Source of the DNA: Tritrichomonas musculus
Lineage: Eukaryota > Parabasalia > Tritrichomonadida > Tritrichomonadidae
NCBI GenBank assembly: GCA_039105265.1
Contig: JAPFFF010000002.1
Location: 9,610,001-9,674,000 of the forward strand
Length of the DNA stretch: 64,000 bases
Reading direction: 5' to 3'
The position numbers and the translations under genes are program-made. Each line of letters begins with the position of its first letter. Positions within the stretch are counted from its first letter, which is position 1. The notes beneath the pieces are model-generated. The model saw only the letters and a program-made list of their open reading frames with translations, made no database searches and was not told where the DNA came from. Positions 47,701 through 57,658 of this stretch are shown here, in pieces.

Positions 47701-49468
47701 AATCATCAAAAATTCCGATTTCTCTTGCCATTTCGAATGCAAAAAACTCTTTCAAACTGAATTCGCTAACTTGTGCTTTTTCGTTGCATTGAAGGCCAAT
47801 TAAAAGTTGAAAAGCAGGAAACAAAAGAGGAATACCATTGCTAAACAACGATGGAGTTTTAACGTAAAGCGTAAAAAGACGGTTGATTCCTTCATTGCTT
47901 CGAGGAACCAATGATTCATTGAAGCAAATCATTGCAAGAAGGTTCTTCAAAGTGATGATTCCGAGCTGAATTCTAAGTTTTTGATATTTTTCTTTTGAAA
48001 GAAATTGTGCAATTTTAACGCGACACAAGTTGTCATTTCTAAGGAGATTTACAAATCCATTGTACATTGGAAAACAAGAATAGAAATAAGCTCCTTTTCT
48101 GAACGATTTGAAATTATTTTCAGGAATGTCAAGATTTTCATAATCAGGATGTTTGAGGAGTTTTGAAACGAATTTGTCATTTTCATTCTCATCATTTGGT
48201 CCAACAGTATTATTTCCAATCAAGTAAATTTGATTTATATTCACTGTTCTCTCCAATTGGATGAACATATTGTCAAATTTCAAATTCTTTTTATCTTTGA
48301 AACTTGAAAAAATTTTATAAAATGTCATATTGAAGTAAAAAAGTGGAAGATAATTCCAAGTGTGTCTATTTTCAGAAAATGAACATAACATAATTGTGTT
48401 GTTCACTCCATTTTCTACTCCTTTCTTTGTTCCTTCCGCCAGGACATCGCTGAACAACCTGTCAAAAAGTTCTTGTGTTTCTTCATTCGGCTGACAATCT
48501 GAGGCAGCTTTGAGATCGACAATATCTGTGAAAAATCCAGGAACAAATTCTTTAAATCGCATCGATTCGGTGAATGACAGAACTTCTTTCAGTTCAGTAG
48601 CCGCTTGGATGCCAAATTCGTTCCATTTCCAGCCAAATTTTCGAATGTTTCGACGCGATTCAGAAGGTCCGTAACAGTGGAACCAAAATGAATTCCAAAC
48701 TTCAATTGATTTGTTGCTCGCTCTGAAACCCAAATTATCAATTGTAAATGGAAGTATTTTGTCAATCATCATCTTGTAATTCAATTTTGAGAAGTTTGTT
48801 TTGAAAAGTTCATCGTTAATTAAAAGTCCACAAAAATGCTGAAGAATTTTGCTGAATTCAACGTTGCTTTCAAATATGCTGTACATGATTTTTTCAAAGT
48901 TGACTTTTTCTGTAAGTGATATTGAGAGTAAACGTCGAAAACCGTCACCGAAATTTAAAAATGACATTAGGAATTGTATGATTGGTGACATTTTGGTGCC
49001 ATTGTCTGTAATTAAATGTTTCATTGCTGAAAAAGATGCTTTAAAAATCGTGTCTGTTAATGTTGTTCGCAGTTTTTCGTCGATATAATTTTCTGGATTA
49101 GAATCTTCCTCAATACCTTGGTGTTTGGGGCAAAAACCTGAACGTTTCCAAAGTGATGTGTCACCACAATCACAATTTCCTATTCCATTTGTACTTATGA
49201 GGTATTCATGGCCTTGATGATTGCCATTAAGGAAACACTGGAGGCAAATGCATGAGCTTGAATCAACTGCGCAATCAACACAATGAACTGACATTTTGGG
49301 AGTTGACCATTCATTTTGACAAGTTGAAACATGAGAATTTTGGAGATGATAATTGTAAAAATCTTTGAATGAACTAAAATTAGTGACAGAGCATATAATT
49401 TTATGACTTTCATTGATTGCACTGCTTGGATCTGAAATAAAAAGAGATTTAAGTCTTTGATAATCCAT
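44792..49468 (-). CDS. UBR-type N-degron E3 ubiquitin ligase, 1558 aa
   Basis: A UBR box at about residues 50-125 has the expected cysteine/histidine spacing (CQNEWSTPKMSVHCVDCA, CICLQCFLNGNHQGHEY, NCDCGDTSLWKRSGFC). A long helical middle follows. Near the C-terminus a RING-like domain is split by a long insert: CSICSN early, then CQHLVHPDCVCKDNFTCPID, with a coiled coil in between (MMQKLAERKKQREDNLALK). The last ~250 residues, ending in VLLCIGVLASKVIVINDGR and FRRYQPLFLNEDRYERMM, match the C-terminal cap of UBR1/UBR2-like ligases. The protein would recognise destabilising N-termini and hand substrates to the proteasome. Architecture corresponds to UBR1-UBR2; which orthologue cannot be said. 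Length is shorter than the ~1,750-1,950 aa of yeast and human enzymes. Confidence 0.9.
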   Translation of the reverse strand: MDYQRLKSLFISDPSSAINESHKIICSVTNFSSFKDFYNYHLQNSHVSTCQNEWSTPKMSVHCVDCAVDSSSCICLQCFLNGNHQGHEYLISTNGIGNCDCGDTSLWKRSGFCPKHQGIEEDSNPENYIDEKLRTTLTDTIFKASFSAMKHLITDNGTKMSPIIQFLMSFLNFGDGFRRLLSISLTEKVNFEKIMYSIFESNVEFSKILQHFCGLLINDELFKTNFSKLNYKMMIDKILPFTIDNLGFRASNKSIEVWNSFWFHCYGPSESRRNIRKFGWKWNEFGIQAATELKEVLSFTESMRFKEFVPGFFTDIVDLKAASDCQPNEETQELFDRLFSDVLAEGTKKGVENGVNNTIMLCSFSENRHTWNYLPLFYFNMTFYKIFSSFKDKKNLKFDNMFIQLERTVNINQIYLIGNNTVGPNDENENDKFVSKLLKHPDYENLDIPENNFKSFRKGAYFYSCFPMYNGFVNLLRNDNLCRVKIAQFLSKEKYQKLRIQLGIITLKNLLAMICFNESLVPRSNEGINRLFTLYVKTPSLFSNGIPLLFPAFQLLIGLQCNEKAQVSEFSLKEFFAFEMAREIGIFDDFDEDDNENIVEIQKQMTFAFLYASILLVIERDLFNFDGYKFIEQQIILALKSGVSDLNKVKDLFDDDSTPTGHKVSTFNKIFSGVATVRQKAKTSDNVNNDNNNSDVSFVLKEGIECKNISAIYSFNQLKNLMNNEISKHPENLLQIPSFEPEETFFFHSNNNENDEEIDSSDLNIRLKEFLMTPTVLAIVYQTLRYENESESHNIVLNDHLAMNILILISKFLQETEDDSNSLDESKVIQYNSNLADLIAQIKRVVFDFKVDSDENATIKNTLTKKAFNSFLKTKIGSNSREPKSFVDILLEKGEIGKNVLSQMSIEIQDLDNQSNKEDINKMKKLRAQKLKENIMNHFHSITSNFNLNDDQNEDAITPANTSEKETCSICSNSRKKEVLSYPLYIYRTKFPFIIDKPPLIEIPLKRAIREREVHEDDYYESIKIDDENQNEEEEIVDPETRFAQILSQSPMLDINDELSEEEVQQRRLLQEFIHSRIVQKYEEMMQKLAERKKQREDNLALKIQREKEEALRKEKELQEPDKLVAKRCTPGNIFVIQFGICQHLVHPDCVCKDNFTCPIDRSFKNGFLPNIDDLSNKTIFKDNSNSFDDLSDELKEALNLFMNKYSLFFTKSDEKIIDPFVELVKSLSGLIATFEIRLRSLPGCLDSKKTKFLSRNLFLTTWYAYRMKGKPTMKTGFIDDVSEDVELKLTVFQRFIKKLIECDELEKSSAQKDEALKQILQSFISSFNETKSTKELCLFLRRVCLTDHFMLKNEKQENQEQNENKIIDWDDIFSPQKLSTKFNVPVECLKERDGEEFEFKPFVFSKMPKEFIRFAQEPYNFPVEETQVFTTFNMIDYNHLILHYDEEKDECNENDYMTELLQSNETNNLPFFLNTNFSKKNFPSVLLCIGVLASKVIVINDGRLVEMRPFYIDRYGCDDIGFRRYQPLFLNEDRYERMMDEILSGDFSNNLMPILGH

Positions 49469-49679
49469 TATAAATAAATTTAGAAAATTTTTTAAAATTG
49501 GCCTCTTATATGGTGTAATGTAATCGTTTTATAGGTAAAAATTTGTCATATTTTTAAAATTTACTTAACACAAGCATTTTATCATACAGTTTTTCATAAA
49601 TTTGTCACTATTAGTGAGTTTCTTTGTGTGAGTGAGAGAAAAGCATATAATTAATATCATTTAAGATTTTGATAAGGAA

Positions 49680-50230
49680 TGGTTTAAAAAAACCGTAGAT
49701 GAAATTACAAAGGGGAAAACAACTCTCCATAAAAAGTGCAGTGAAGCCAAATTTTATATAAACCAAAGAATCCCAACTACTTATTCGATATCAGAAAATT
49801 TTTTGAAGCGTTTATTCAGGCATTATAATATTTCATACATAGCAAAAAAAAGACCAAATGAAAAAGAAATTCCAGAATTAGTTGAATAAAAAATAATTAA
49901 TTATCATTTAATGCTACGATGGTGAAATAGTTACTTATTATTCAATGAGAGCTAACAAAGAGGAAGTTACATTATATCAAGTTCAAAAAGTTTTTTTAAA
50001 AAATAGATTTTATAAATATGAAAAAACAACAAATGAAGCAAAATACAGATGAACTTATCTGGTTAAATATACAAACCAGATATGGAATGCAAATGCCCAC
50101 TACTTGCAAAAAACAAACTTCATTTGTTTGCAATTATTGATGACCTGTCTCGAAATATCGTCGATCAAGGCGTTATGGTCGTAAAAAGAGCAGAAGAATG
50201 CTTAAAAATATTTAAACAAGCCGTAGTATA
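49680..50230 (+). pseudogene. Decayed rve-type integrase/transposase relic
   Basis: Coding-like sequence on the plus strand contains an integrase-core signature: QIWNANAHYLQ near 50075 and LHLFAIIDDLSRNIV followed by AEECLKIFKQA near 50110-50215. The remainder upstream has weaker similarity. It is clearly broken in several places. It is the relic of an rve-bearing mobile element; whether it came from an LTR element, a Polinton or a DNA transposon is not decidable from this piece. Confidence 0.55.
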
Positions 50231-50680
50231 TACAAGTCGGTTTCCTTAGGGCTTCGGCTAACTCTGGGCAGCACTCGTCCTCATTGTAACACGAACTAGT
50301 TAAAAAAAAAATTCGAAAAAAATTTAAAAATACCATTTTAATCAGTAATCATCTCAACAAGATGAGAGTTCCCCCATCCATTTTAATTTTGACTTCCCAC
50401 ATTCCAGAACTATCTTTCACATTTTCAAATTGTACATTGACAGACTCTTTATATTTCAAATCATTTTTTCTCTACATTTGTTAATGTCTTTCTTTAATGC
50501 ATACTCCTTCAGTACATCATTAACCTCATCAACTCGGATGTATTTATTCATACTTACCAAATCTTTATATAAAAGAGTTAGAAACATAAATTTGCATATA
50601 AAATTAAAAATTGATAAAAATTACTGATGAAATATCGATATTACATTTGAATTACGTTTATAATAAGTTTAAATTTATAG

Positions 50681-51550
50681 GGTCGCTAAAATCTCGACCT
50701 TCAACTAACTTCTTTTAAAAACGGTTACAAAATTTTTTGACCTTCAACTAACTTCAGTTCAACCTTCAACTAACTTCGTTTTAAAAAACAATCTAATCAT
50801 CACCGTATAATCTTTTAATTGCATTAAATGCACATAAATACATTCATTTTCTTCTTTAATCATTGAATTATATCATAAATAGATTTTTTGATTTAATTAT
50901 TAAAAAATTTAGAAACAACTTTAATTCAAAATATATAATTGATTTATATATATATCATTAAAATCATATTCTCATTATTTATTTCATTTTTTTAAAAAAT
51001 ATTTTAAAGATATTTAAAAAATAATTGTAAATTTTTTCTTTACTTTTTGATAGAATAAATTCTTTTAATTTCACAATTATTCAATAATAAAGACAGTAAA
51101 AAGAGGGTAAAGCTGGAAATAAGTGGATAACGGTGAAATGAAGCTCTTAAATTTTAAAAATTCAGTGGATTACAAAGTTCGTTTTTTTACATGCAAGAAA
51201 AATGGTTATAGTTTTATTTCAATTTGTAAAAATTCAATGTATCATTTGAATTTAATGAGCAAGAAAATATTAATGTTCTTTATCTTTATTTCGACATCTT
51301 TTGATTTTATCATTTTTTTGCTTAAATAATTTTTTAAAACAAATATTTTTCTTGATAAATATTAACAATATCTCGAAAACTTCCAAAAACATATTTGATG
51401 ATAAAGTTAGTTGAAGGTCGAACTGAAGTCAGTTGAAGGTCAAAAATCGTGGTGACCGTTTATTACAAAGTTAGTTGAAGGTCGAGATTTTAGCGACCGT
51501 TTATTTTTGAAGTTAGTTGAAGGTCTAAAAAAGTTAGTTGAAGTACCGAC
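50681..51550. mobile_element. ~870-bp inverted-repeat element with iterated TTCAACTAACTT ends
   Basis: The left end (50681-50785) has three copies of ccttcaactaacttc; the right end (51404-51550) has about five copies of the reverse complement aagttagttgaagg. The ends share ggtcgctaaaatctcgacct as a longer inverted stretch. The interior is AT-rich without a convincing gene. This looks like a small non-autonomous element or a cruciform-forming repeat. No target duplication was identified. Confidence 0.55.
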
Positions 51551-52198
51551 ACAATATTAAAAATCTTGATTTTTATCCTTTAAAAAACAAAACTAGAAAA
51601 AAGTAATAGTGTATTTTTAAATCTTATTAAATATATCATGCATTTGATGCATTTTTATTTACCATATTCATATCAATTTATAAATATCATTAATAAATGA
51701 CAGATTTTTTAAAAGCTTTCAATCGATTTTTTTGTTAAAATCATATGCAAAAAACTATGAAGAATGTTATTTAACGATATATTACTTTCTGTTTAAACTG
51801 AAAATCTTAAAAATGCGATTATTAGATATCAATCGTTGATTTGAAAATCGATGAGTTGAACTTTTATATCGCAATATATAATGTACATTATGATCATACA
51901 CAACATTCACGCACTTATATGCTTATTTTTGAGGAATTAGCCGCAATCTAATTATATATCTTGAGTAGATAAGGAATTTTCGGATGAAAGTCACGTCATT
52001 TTAATCTTCATCAGTCAGTGACCAAAATATATTTTTTTGGGATTTTTTCGCTGCATTCTTTGCATTATTTATAAAAAAATACACTATTTTTAAAAAATTT
52101 TCAAAAAAACGAAATGTGAAGTGAAAAAGTGGGGAATTTAATTATCCTGTACTTTTTGCCACAAAAAAAGGTCAAAAAAATAATTACAAAATACTTTC
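51551..52198. other. Intergenic spacer
   Basis: AT-rich; no gene, RNA or repeat seen. Confidence 0.45.
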
Positions 52199-52852
52199 AT
52201 GAATAATGATAGAAAAAAAAGAACGGCAATGATCAAAAAAGCTTTTGAAATCATTTATAAAGCTGAAAACCCTGTTTATCTAAACATTATTGGAACATTT
52301 AAGAATTTTGGCTTTAAAAAATCATCCTTGCTTATTGATGCGATTTTTTATATAAAAGAAAAATATATCGTTGAATTGAAACACGAATTGGAATGGATAA
52401 ACCACCGAACAGTGAATAAAATAGATTATAGTGAGAAAAACTCGATTTTTTGCTGCTTATTGAATATTGATCCTGAAAATTTTATTAAATATTTAGGTGA
52501 TTTCCTTAGAAAAAAAGAACCAAACGAAGAAAAGATAAACGGGTTGATTTGCGAACTCCAGAAAATAATTAAAAATACTTTAATGACAAATCCAAATATT
52601 ACTGAAATTAATAATATTGATACCAATAAAACTACATTAAAAAAGCAACAAATAAAAGAAGATAAAAGAAATGAAAATCAAAAAACAGATGGACTAGAAA
52701 CAGAAAACGAACAAAAAAAGGATGAATCTAAAATTTTACTTAATTCTCTTAATGGCAAAACTATAAAGAATGAAATGATGGAAACACCACGTATTGATGA
52801 AAGAAACCATCATTATCTAGAAATTTATGGTTGGATGATACTTGATTTGTAA
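52199..52852 (+). CDS. Unrecognised lysine-rich protein, 217 aa
   Basis: The protein starts MNNDRKKRTAMIKKAFEII. The N-terminal ~125 residues look folded and helical (LKHELEWINHRTVNKI; FIKYLGDFLRKKEP), the remainder is a charged, probably disordered tail (KEDKRNENQKTDGLETENE). I recognise no family, signal peptide or membrane segment. It has an ATG start, and codon use is like neighbouring AT-rich genes. It might be a real small gene or part of a larger decayed one. Confidence 0.5.
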   Translation: MNNDRKKRTAMIKKAFEIIYKAENPVYLNIIGTFKNFGFKKSSLLIDAIFYIKEKYIVELKHELEWINHRTVNKIDYSEKNSIFCCLLNIDPENFIKYLGDFLRKKEPNEEKINGLICELQKIIKNTLMTNPNITEINNIDTNKTTLKKQQIKEDKRNENQKTDGLETENEQKKDESKILLNSLNGKTIKNEMMETPRIDERNHHYLEIYGWMILDL

Positions 52853-53264
52853 TTTTATATCATCATCACTTTTTCTGAGAGAAACTTTTTAAATGGGGTA
52901 TTAAAAACTTTCTACTTTTTGGCCCTAATCCGAAAATAAGAAGAAATTATAGAAGATGATGACGAATTTTACATGTTGATTTTTCTCATTTTCTGATTCT
53001 TCTTCACCTGTAATTTTAGGCTTTTATGACATAATTTTTTTTTTGAAAAAAAAGCATGCCATATAGTTTACTTCACAAAAATGTTTCTAAAAATTTATAA
53101 ATAATGAAATTATTTTCCTTATTAATCTTTATTTTTATTTTTTATTTTTTATTTTTTTTGATGAAGAAGTTGAAACTTTTTGAATGTTTTATTTAGTATT
53201 ATTCAAATTAATCATTATTTGAATGCTGAATTAGATATTATCAAAAAAGAATAAATTACAAGAA
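52853..53264. other. Spacer with flank shared with the tRNA-Arg locus
   Basis: Contains gaaactttttgaatgtttta at about 53170, also found about 100 bases upstream of the tRNA at 43824. No gene seen. Confidence 0.5.
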
Positions 53265-53311
53265 TCCCTCGTAGTGTAAAGGATAGCATACAAGACTTCT
53301 AATCGAGGGTA
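53265..53311 (+). pseudogene. tRNA-Arg copy lacking the T arm
   Basis: The 5' half (acceptor, D arm, anticodon region) is intact and runs directly into cgagggta, a 3' acceptor strand pairing with ccctcg. Some 25 bases carrying the variable loop and T arm (internal promoter box B) are absent, perhaps by deletion between short repeats (atcg). Flanks match those at 43824 and 44088. Confidence 0.75.
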
Positions 53312-53411
53312 CTTTTTTATAATTTTTTTTACTTCAAAATAAGTAAATATGATTTGAAATTAAGTTTTAATAAAAATTGAAAATTAAAAATGTGAATTAT
53401 TTAATTCATAA

Positions 53412-56400
53412 TTAGTTATCTAATTTAAGAGATTCTTCTCTTCGTCTCTTAGAAATCTTTGAATTTTTAGAAGGTAAAATGATGAAAACGTTGTTTCCTG
53501 CTTGAATTTTGTCAAGTTTATCTTCATCATTCAGCGCATTCTTTGAAATAATTCTTGTATTTTCTTTTCCAATGAAGAAATGCGTTTTCTTCACTTTTTC
53601 TTCTTCAATTGAGCAAATTTTCTCAATATCCTCTCTGATTGTGCTAAATGTATCATTGACATTCACTTTCAGCGAGAAAACTGTTCCTGTGATTATTGCG
53701 TCACTTGTTGTATCAGCTCGTGCAACAAAGAAGCGGACAACTTGCTCATTGTCAGACAGATTCGCTTGATCTTCTGGGATCAAGTCGACATGGACGCAAT
53801 TTAACGAACTGGACAAAAACGAAGATTTATTCAGAATTTCGCCAACTCTTTTAGGCTCCATTGAAAAAATTCTGAGCCTATTTGGTCCCACGTCCAAATT
53901 CAATTCTTTGGTGATTGCATTGACAAGATCTTCGTACTTGAAAGGCTTCTGGAGTGATATGAAGAACCTCTTTGAGACATGAATTGAATCTTCTGAAAAT
54001 TGTACGTTAATAACCGCTTTTTCTTTCAATTGTTCGGTTGTCACTCCTTTGACCAGCTTGATGTAAAGAACGCCTTCTTCGTGGCCGGATCTGATCATTG
54101 TGAAAATCTTCTCAATGTCAGTTGAGACGGCCTCGTTCACTTTAGATGTGTTCGGGTAGCTGTGGCTGAAGTAGCTCTTGTACAGTGAGAAAATGTCACT
54201 TTTTTCATCGTATTCAATTTTCAATGAGTCGATAATGAACTTTTTCAATGCACTAGTTTCCATTTTGTAAGGGACTTCGAGGATGCAAATTGGCTCGAGG
54301 AAGTAGAAGTAGTCAAAAAGTGAAATCTTGACCAAATTAGAACTCAAATTATCAAAATAGTCTGGAACGGTTTCAACCGCTTTTTTGAATGAATAAACCG
54401 GACATTCTTCTTCTTCACCTTCTTCTTCTTTTCCTTCTCCAGGTTCAGGCTTCTTAAAGTCGTAGTGCGGCACAGGAGGAGGAGCATCCAAAGAAGCCTG
54501 ATCTTTTGAGATTTGGAAGATCAAAGATGAACCGTTAGAAATTTTATGATCTTTCAATTTTAACGGTTTTCCGGCGGTTATTTTAAGAAGATTAATTTTT
54601 CCAGAAGGTAACTCTTGATATACGTCAAGTGAAGTTCCTTTTGGAAGTCCAAGTCTATCGTTCACTTCACCAATGATATCTTCATCAGTTGCCTTAGTCG
54701 AGTCCATGATCACTGATCCGATGTACTGCAGAGGCAACTCGAGACTTGTTGAGAAGAACTTCAAGAAGATGTTCATGTTGTTGTAGCTGATGTTGACTTC
54801 TTCTTTGGCTTCTTTGTGCTGAAGGAAGAGTGACGACTGGCTTGATGCGAAAGTTCCTTGCGTGTCCGACCTGTAGAACAAGAAAGAAGGCGAATTGCTG
54901 TAAATCGACCAGAGGCGAATTTCATCAACTGGCAAATTAAAAGCTTCAGCAACTTTTATGTAAATGTCTTTCTTTGACATTTTTGAAGAAATTAAAACAT
55001 CTTTGCTTAAAGACGAATCAATGAATCCTGCTCTTCCTTTCATTATGTTTGATACTATTGCTTCTTCGGGAGTAACGACTAGTTTCACTTCTTTCTCTTT
55101 TTCTTCTTCTACTTCTTTTTTGCTAGTTTTCTCTTCAACATATTTGAATGACTCTGGATTCTTTATGAATTGCCGAATGTGATCCGGAATCTCTTCGTCC
55201 GAAATGTTCTCGAAAATCCATTTCGCGTCATCTTTACGAACATAAATCAAAATGTACGCTGAATAACTCTTCTCGTAGCTATAAGACGATGTAGAAATCG
55301 ATGAATTTGAGCCACCGAAGTTGTTATCAATGGCTGATTCTTTCGATGCTTTACTAACCGTTGAATCGTTAAATTGATACCATTGTGGACCCAAAGATGT
55401 CCTCAAAAATGCGTAATAGTGACCATGACTAACCGTTCCCGAATGGACAAGAACACCGTACAATTCATACACATTTGGTGTGTTGTCACTTTTCGCCAAA
55501 AATTGACTTAAGTCAATTTCTTCAGGGAACTCAAAACGAGAATTGATCTTCACCATTCGATCCGTGAAATAGTCGTAATTAAATCGACGAAGATGAAGTT
55601 GAAGAACTGGCGGAAACTTGATGAATTCTTCTCCCATCATTGCATCTTGTTTGCCAAGATTAGGATCGCCTGTATCGTAACGGTTATCACCTTCCATTTT
55701 TTCAGATTCGGTGAATTTTTTAAAGCTTTCTTCGAGATTTGAGCAGCCTTCAACGTCCATTGTCAAATCATAAAAATCTTCAACTCTAGAGCTTTCAAAT
55801 TCAACGTTGATACAACGAATGTAAGACTTCGATTGACCTCTAAAAATCTTCGCAACACCGTCTTTCAGTTCTTCGTTGTCTTTCAGTTTCTCTTCAAGAT
55901 TGTTGAGAAGAACACGGCAAAACTCTTGAGTGTCATGCTGAACGATTGTGCGTGAAAAATCCCAACCAAAAGAGACTGTTAAATCTTCAGTCTTACATGG
56001 ATTGTCACTCAATTGTAATTCACCAAATAACCGCTGTAAATTCAAAGGAATCGACTTTTTGGGATTCTCTTTCCCTGTCGTAGGAAGCTCGTAAACTAGC
56101 TTTCGAAAGGCAGAAAGATGGAACAAACTTTGAAGCATCGAATTCATGTAACATGTCGCTCCTTGGTTAACGAGACCTACAAAGCCTGTTTCTTCTTTTG
56201 AATGGTTGACTGGTGTGTACTCAAGCTCATTTGAATTTTTGTATTCACAAGTTTTTGAGACAATTGAAATGTAAACTGAATTTTTGACATTAAAACCGTT
56301 TTCTGGAGCGGTTATTTCTTTGAAAGTTTTCGCAAATTCAATAATCAGTTCATCACCTTTTTTTGCTTCTTCGATCTGCTTTTTGACAGTAACCGTCGGA

Positions 56401-57068
56401 CAACCGCCGACATTCAAAATTAAAAAAAGGATTTTTAGCTTGGATTTGAGTTTGCCAACACTATCGCATATGAATTTGAATTTAAATGGCTGGTCTGCTT
56501 CAATCTTGTCTATTTCATAATGAAAGCTGTACTCGTGAAAGGAAAAATCGCTTGATTTGTAGTTTTCTAATTTCGAAAAATTAAGTATCCGCCAACATTT
56601 TTCATTCTTATAAATACCTGGTACAAATTCTTCTTCGGGCTCATCTTCTGCATCTTCGTCATCATCAATTAATATATAGAAGTAGATTCGCATAGTTATG
56701 GATCCTGTTGGAATAAAACCAGAATCGGGAGTTATTTTTGAGCAGTCAAACGGAACTGTGAATTTTAATTTATTTTGGAGAAAAGAATTTTCGTCTTTTG
56801 GTATTTTTTTAGTAATATGAAGAGATTTCTCAGGATTTTCATTGGGAATCGTTAAAACCAAAAAAACATCATATTTACTCCCAAAAAATAGAGAGGCATC
56901 TTGATGTTTAATAGTAAATTTGAGTGAATCATCGGTTTGTTTGGCATTGTGCGTTAAAATATTAAAATCATAACTACGGAAGGAAAGTTTTGATTTTTCT
57001 TTAATATTTGGCCATTCTTTATTTAAAACAGCTTCAGTTGTAGTGTATTTGCACGCTGTTCCACTCAT
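53412..57068 (-). CDS. USP7-like ubiquitin-specific protease with MATH domain, 1218 aa
   Basis: An N-terminal MATH/TRAF-like region of about 280 residues includes TITKHQDASLFFG-type beta sequence. The USP catalytic core follows: Cys box GLVNQGATCYMNSMLQSLF (about residue 300) and His box YGVLVHSGTVSHGHYYAF with QWYQFNDSTV. QQ-type blocks between them (QHDTQEFCRVLLNNLEE, LQLHLRRFNYD) agree with the family. The last ~550 residues hold several ubiquitin-like folds as in USP7/Ubp15 (SKKDIYIKVAEAFNLP, LDVYQELPSGKINL, RFFISLQKPFKYEDLV), interrupted by an acidic low-complexity stretch. All catalytic residues are present, so it should cleave ubiquitin from targets. Domain order and size match USP7 (about 1,100 aa). 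Neighbouring UBR E3 gene is transcribed in the same direction but separately. Confidence 0.93.
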   Translation of the reverse strand: MSGTACKYTTTEAVLNKEWPNIKEKSKLSFRSYDFNILTHNAKQTDDSLKFTIKHQDASLFFGSKYDVFLVLTIPNENPEKSLHITKKIPKDENSFLQNKLKFTVPFDCSKITPDSGFIPTGSITMRIYFYILIDDDEDAEDEPEEEFVPGIYKNEKCWRILNFSKLENYKSSDFSFHEYSFHYEIDKIEADQPFKFKFICDSVGKLKSKLKILFLILNVGGCPTVTVKKQIEEAKKGDELIIEFAKTFKEITAPENGFNVKNSVYISIVSKTCEYKNSNELEYTPVNHSKEETGFVGLVNQGATCYMNSMLQSLFHLSAFRKLVYELPTTGKENPKKSIPLNLQRLFGELQLSDNPCKTEDLTVSFGWDFSRTIVQHDTQEFCRVLLNNLEEKLKDNEELKDGVAKIFRGQSKSYIRCINVEFESSRVEDFYDLTMDVEGCSNLEESFKKFTESEKMEGDNRYDTGDPNLGKQDAMMGEEFIKFPPVLQLHLRRFNYDYFTDRMVKINSRFEFPEEIDLSQFLAKSDNTPNVYELYGVLVHSGTVSHGHYYAFLRTSLGPQWYQFNDSTVSKASKESAIDNNFGGSNSSISTSSYSYEKSYSAYILIYVRKDDAKWIFENISDEEIPDHIRQFIKNPESFKYVEEKTSKKEVEEEKEKEVKLVVTPEEAIVSNIMKGRAGFIDSSLSKDVLISSKMSKKDIYIKVAEAFNLPVDEIRLWSIYSNSPSFLFYRSDTQGTFASSQSSLFLQHKEAKEEVNISYNNMNIFLKFFSTSLELPLQYIGSVIMDSTKATDEDIIGEVNDRLGLPKGTSLDVYQELPSGKINLLKITAGKPLKLKDHKISNGSSLIFQISKDQASLDAPPPVPHYDFKKPEPGEGKEEEGEEEECPVYSFKKAVETVPDYFDNLSSNLVKISLFDYFYFLEPICILEVPYKMETSALKKFIIDSLKIEYDEKSDIFSLYKSYFSHSYPNTSKVNEAVSTDIEKIFTMIRSGHEEGVLYIKLVKGVTTEQLKEKAVINVQFSEDSIHVSKRFFISLQKPFKYEDLVNAITKELNLDVGPNRLRIFSMEPKRVGEILNKSSFLSSSLNCVHVDLIPEDQANLSDNEQVVRFFVARADTTSDAIITGTVFSLKVNVNDTFSTIREDIEKICSIEEEKVKKTHFFIGKENTRIISKNALNDEDKLDKIQAGNNVFIILPSKNSKISKRRREESLKLDN

Positions 57069-57406
57069 CTTTTATATTAAGACCAAATATAATCACAATA
57101 ATGAAAATTCTCATTTATGTCATTCAAAAAAAATTTCTCCAATTTTTTATAATTTAAATTGAAAGTAAGAAACACTCATATATTTATGAAATTGATGCAT
57201 AATAAACATTAATATATTACAAGATTATTTTGGTATATTTTATTTATTAATTTTGCCTAGAAGCTGAATTACAACCTAAATAATTTAACCAAATTTGAAA
57301 GGAATTCGGACAATTTACCATTCAATTTATAACTTAACTTAAAACTGCCTTTTTAAAAAATTGTGTTGTTGGAATTTGATTAAATTATAATATAATAATA
57401 AACATA

Positions 57407-57658
57407 TCATAATCTACCATTTATTGAATTTTCATATATCATATCGTTGATACTGATACTGTGGGATTTATCAAAGAAATCACTAAATTCCCTGGTAATT
57501 GTGTAAATGGGCATATCTCGGAATATACATCTTAAACACCGATTTTTTGTGAATAAACAAATTCTATGCAATCTGTGCGACAACTTTCTATATAAATAAT
57601 TCAAAATTAGTCCACTGTATGAATGTGATTTGCTATCAGCAAAATCGATTACTATCAA
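57407..57658 (-). pseudogene. Possible fragment of an unrecognised gene, 83 codons
   Basis: Protein-like sequence (KNRCLRCIFRDMPIYTITRE, FSDFFDKSHSISINDMIYEN) with no ATG at its head and no continuation. It looks more coding-like than its surroundings, so may be the tail of a decayed gene. Weak call. Confidence 0.25.

Noticed and set aside
53265-53311. A split or T-armless functional tRNA
   Set aside because: The missing 25 bases include the promoter box B, and the intact copy at 43824 shows a simple deletion between short repeats.
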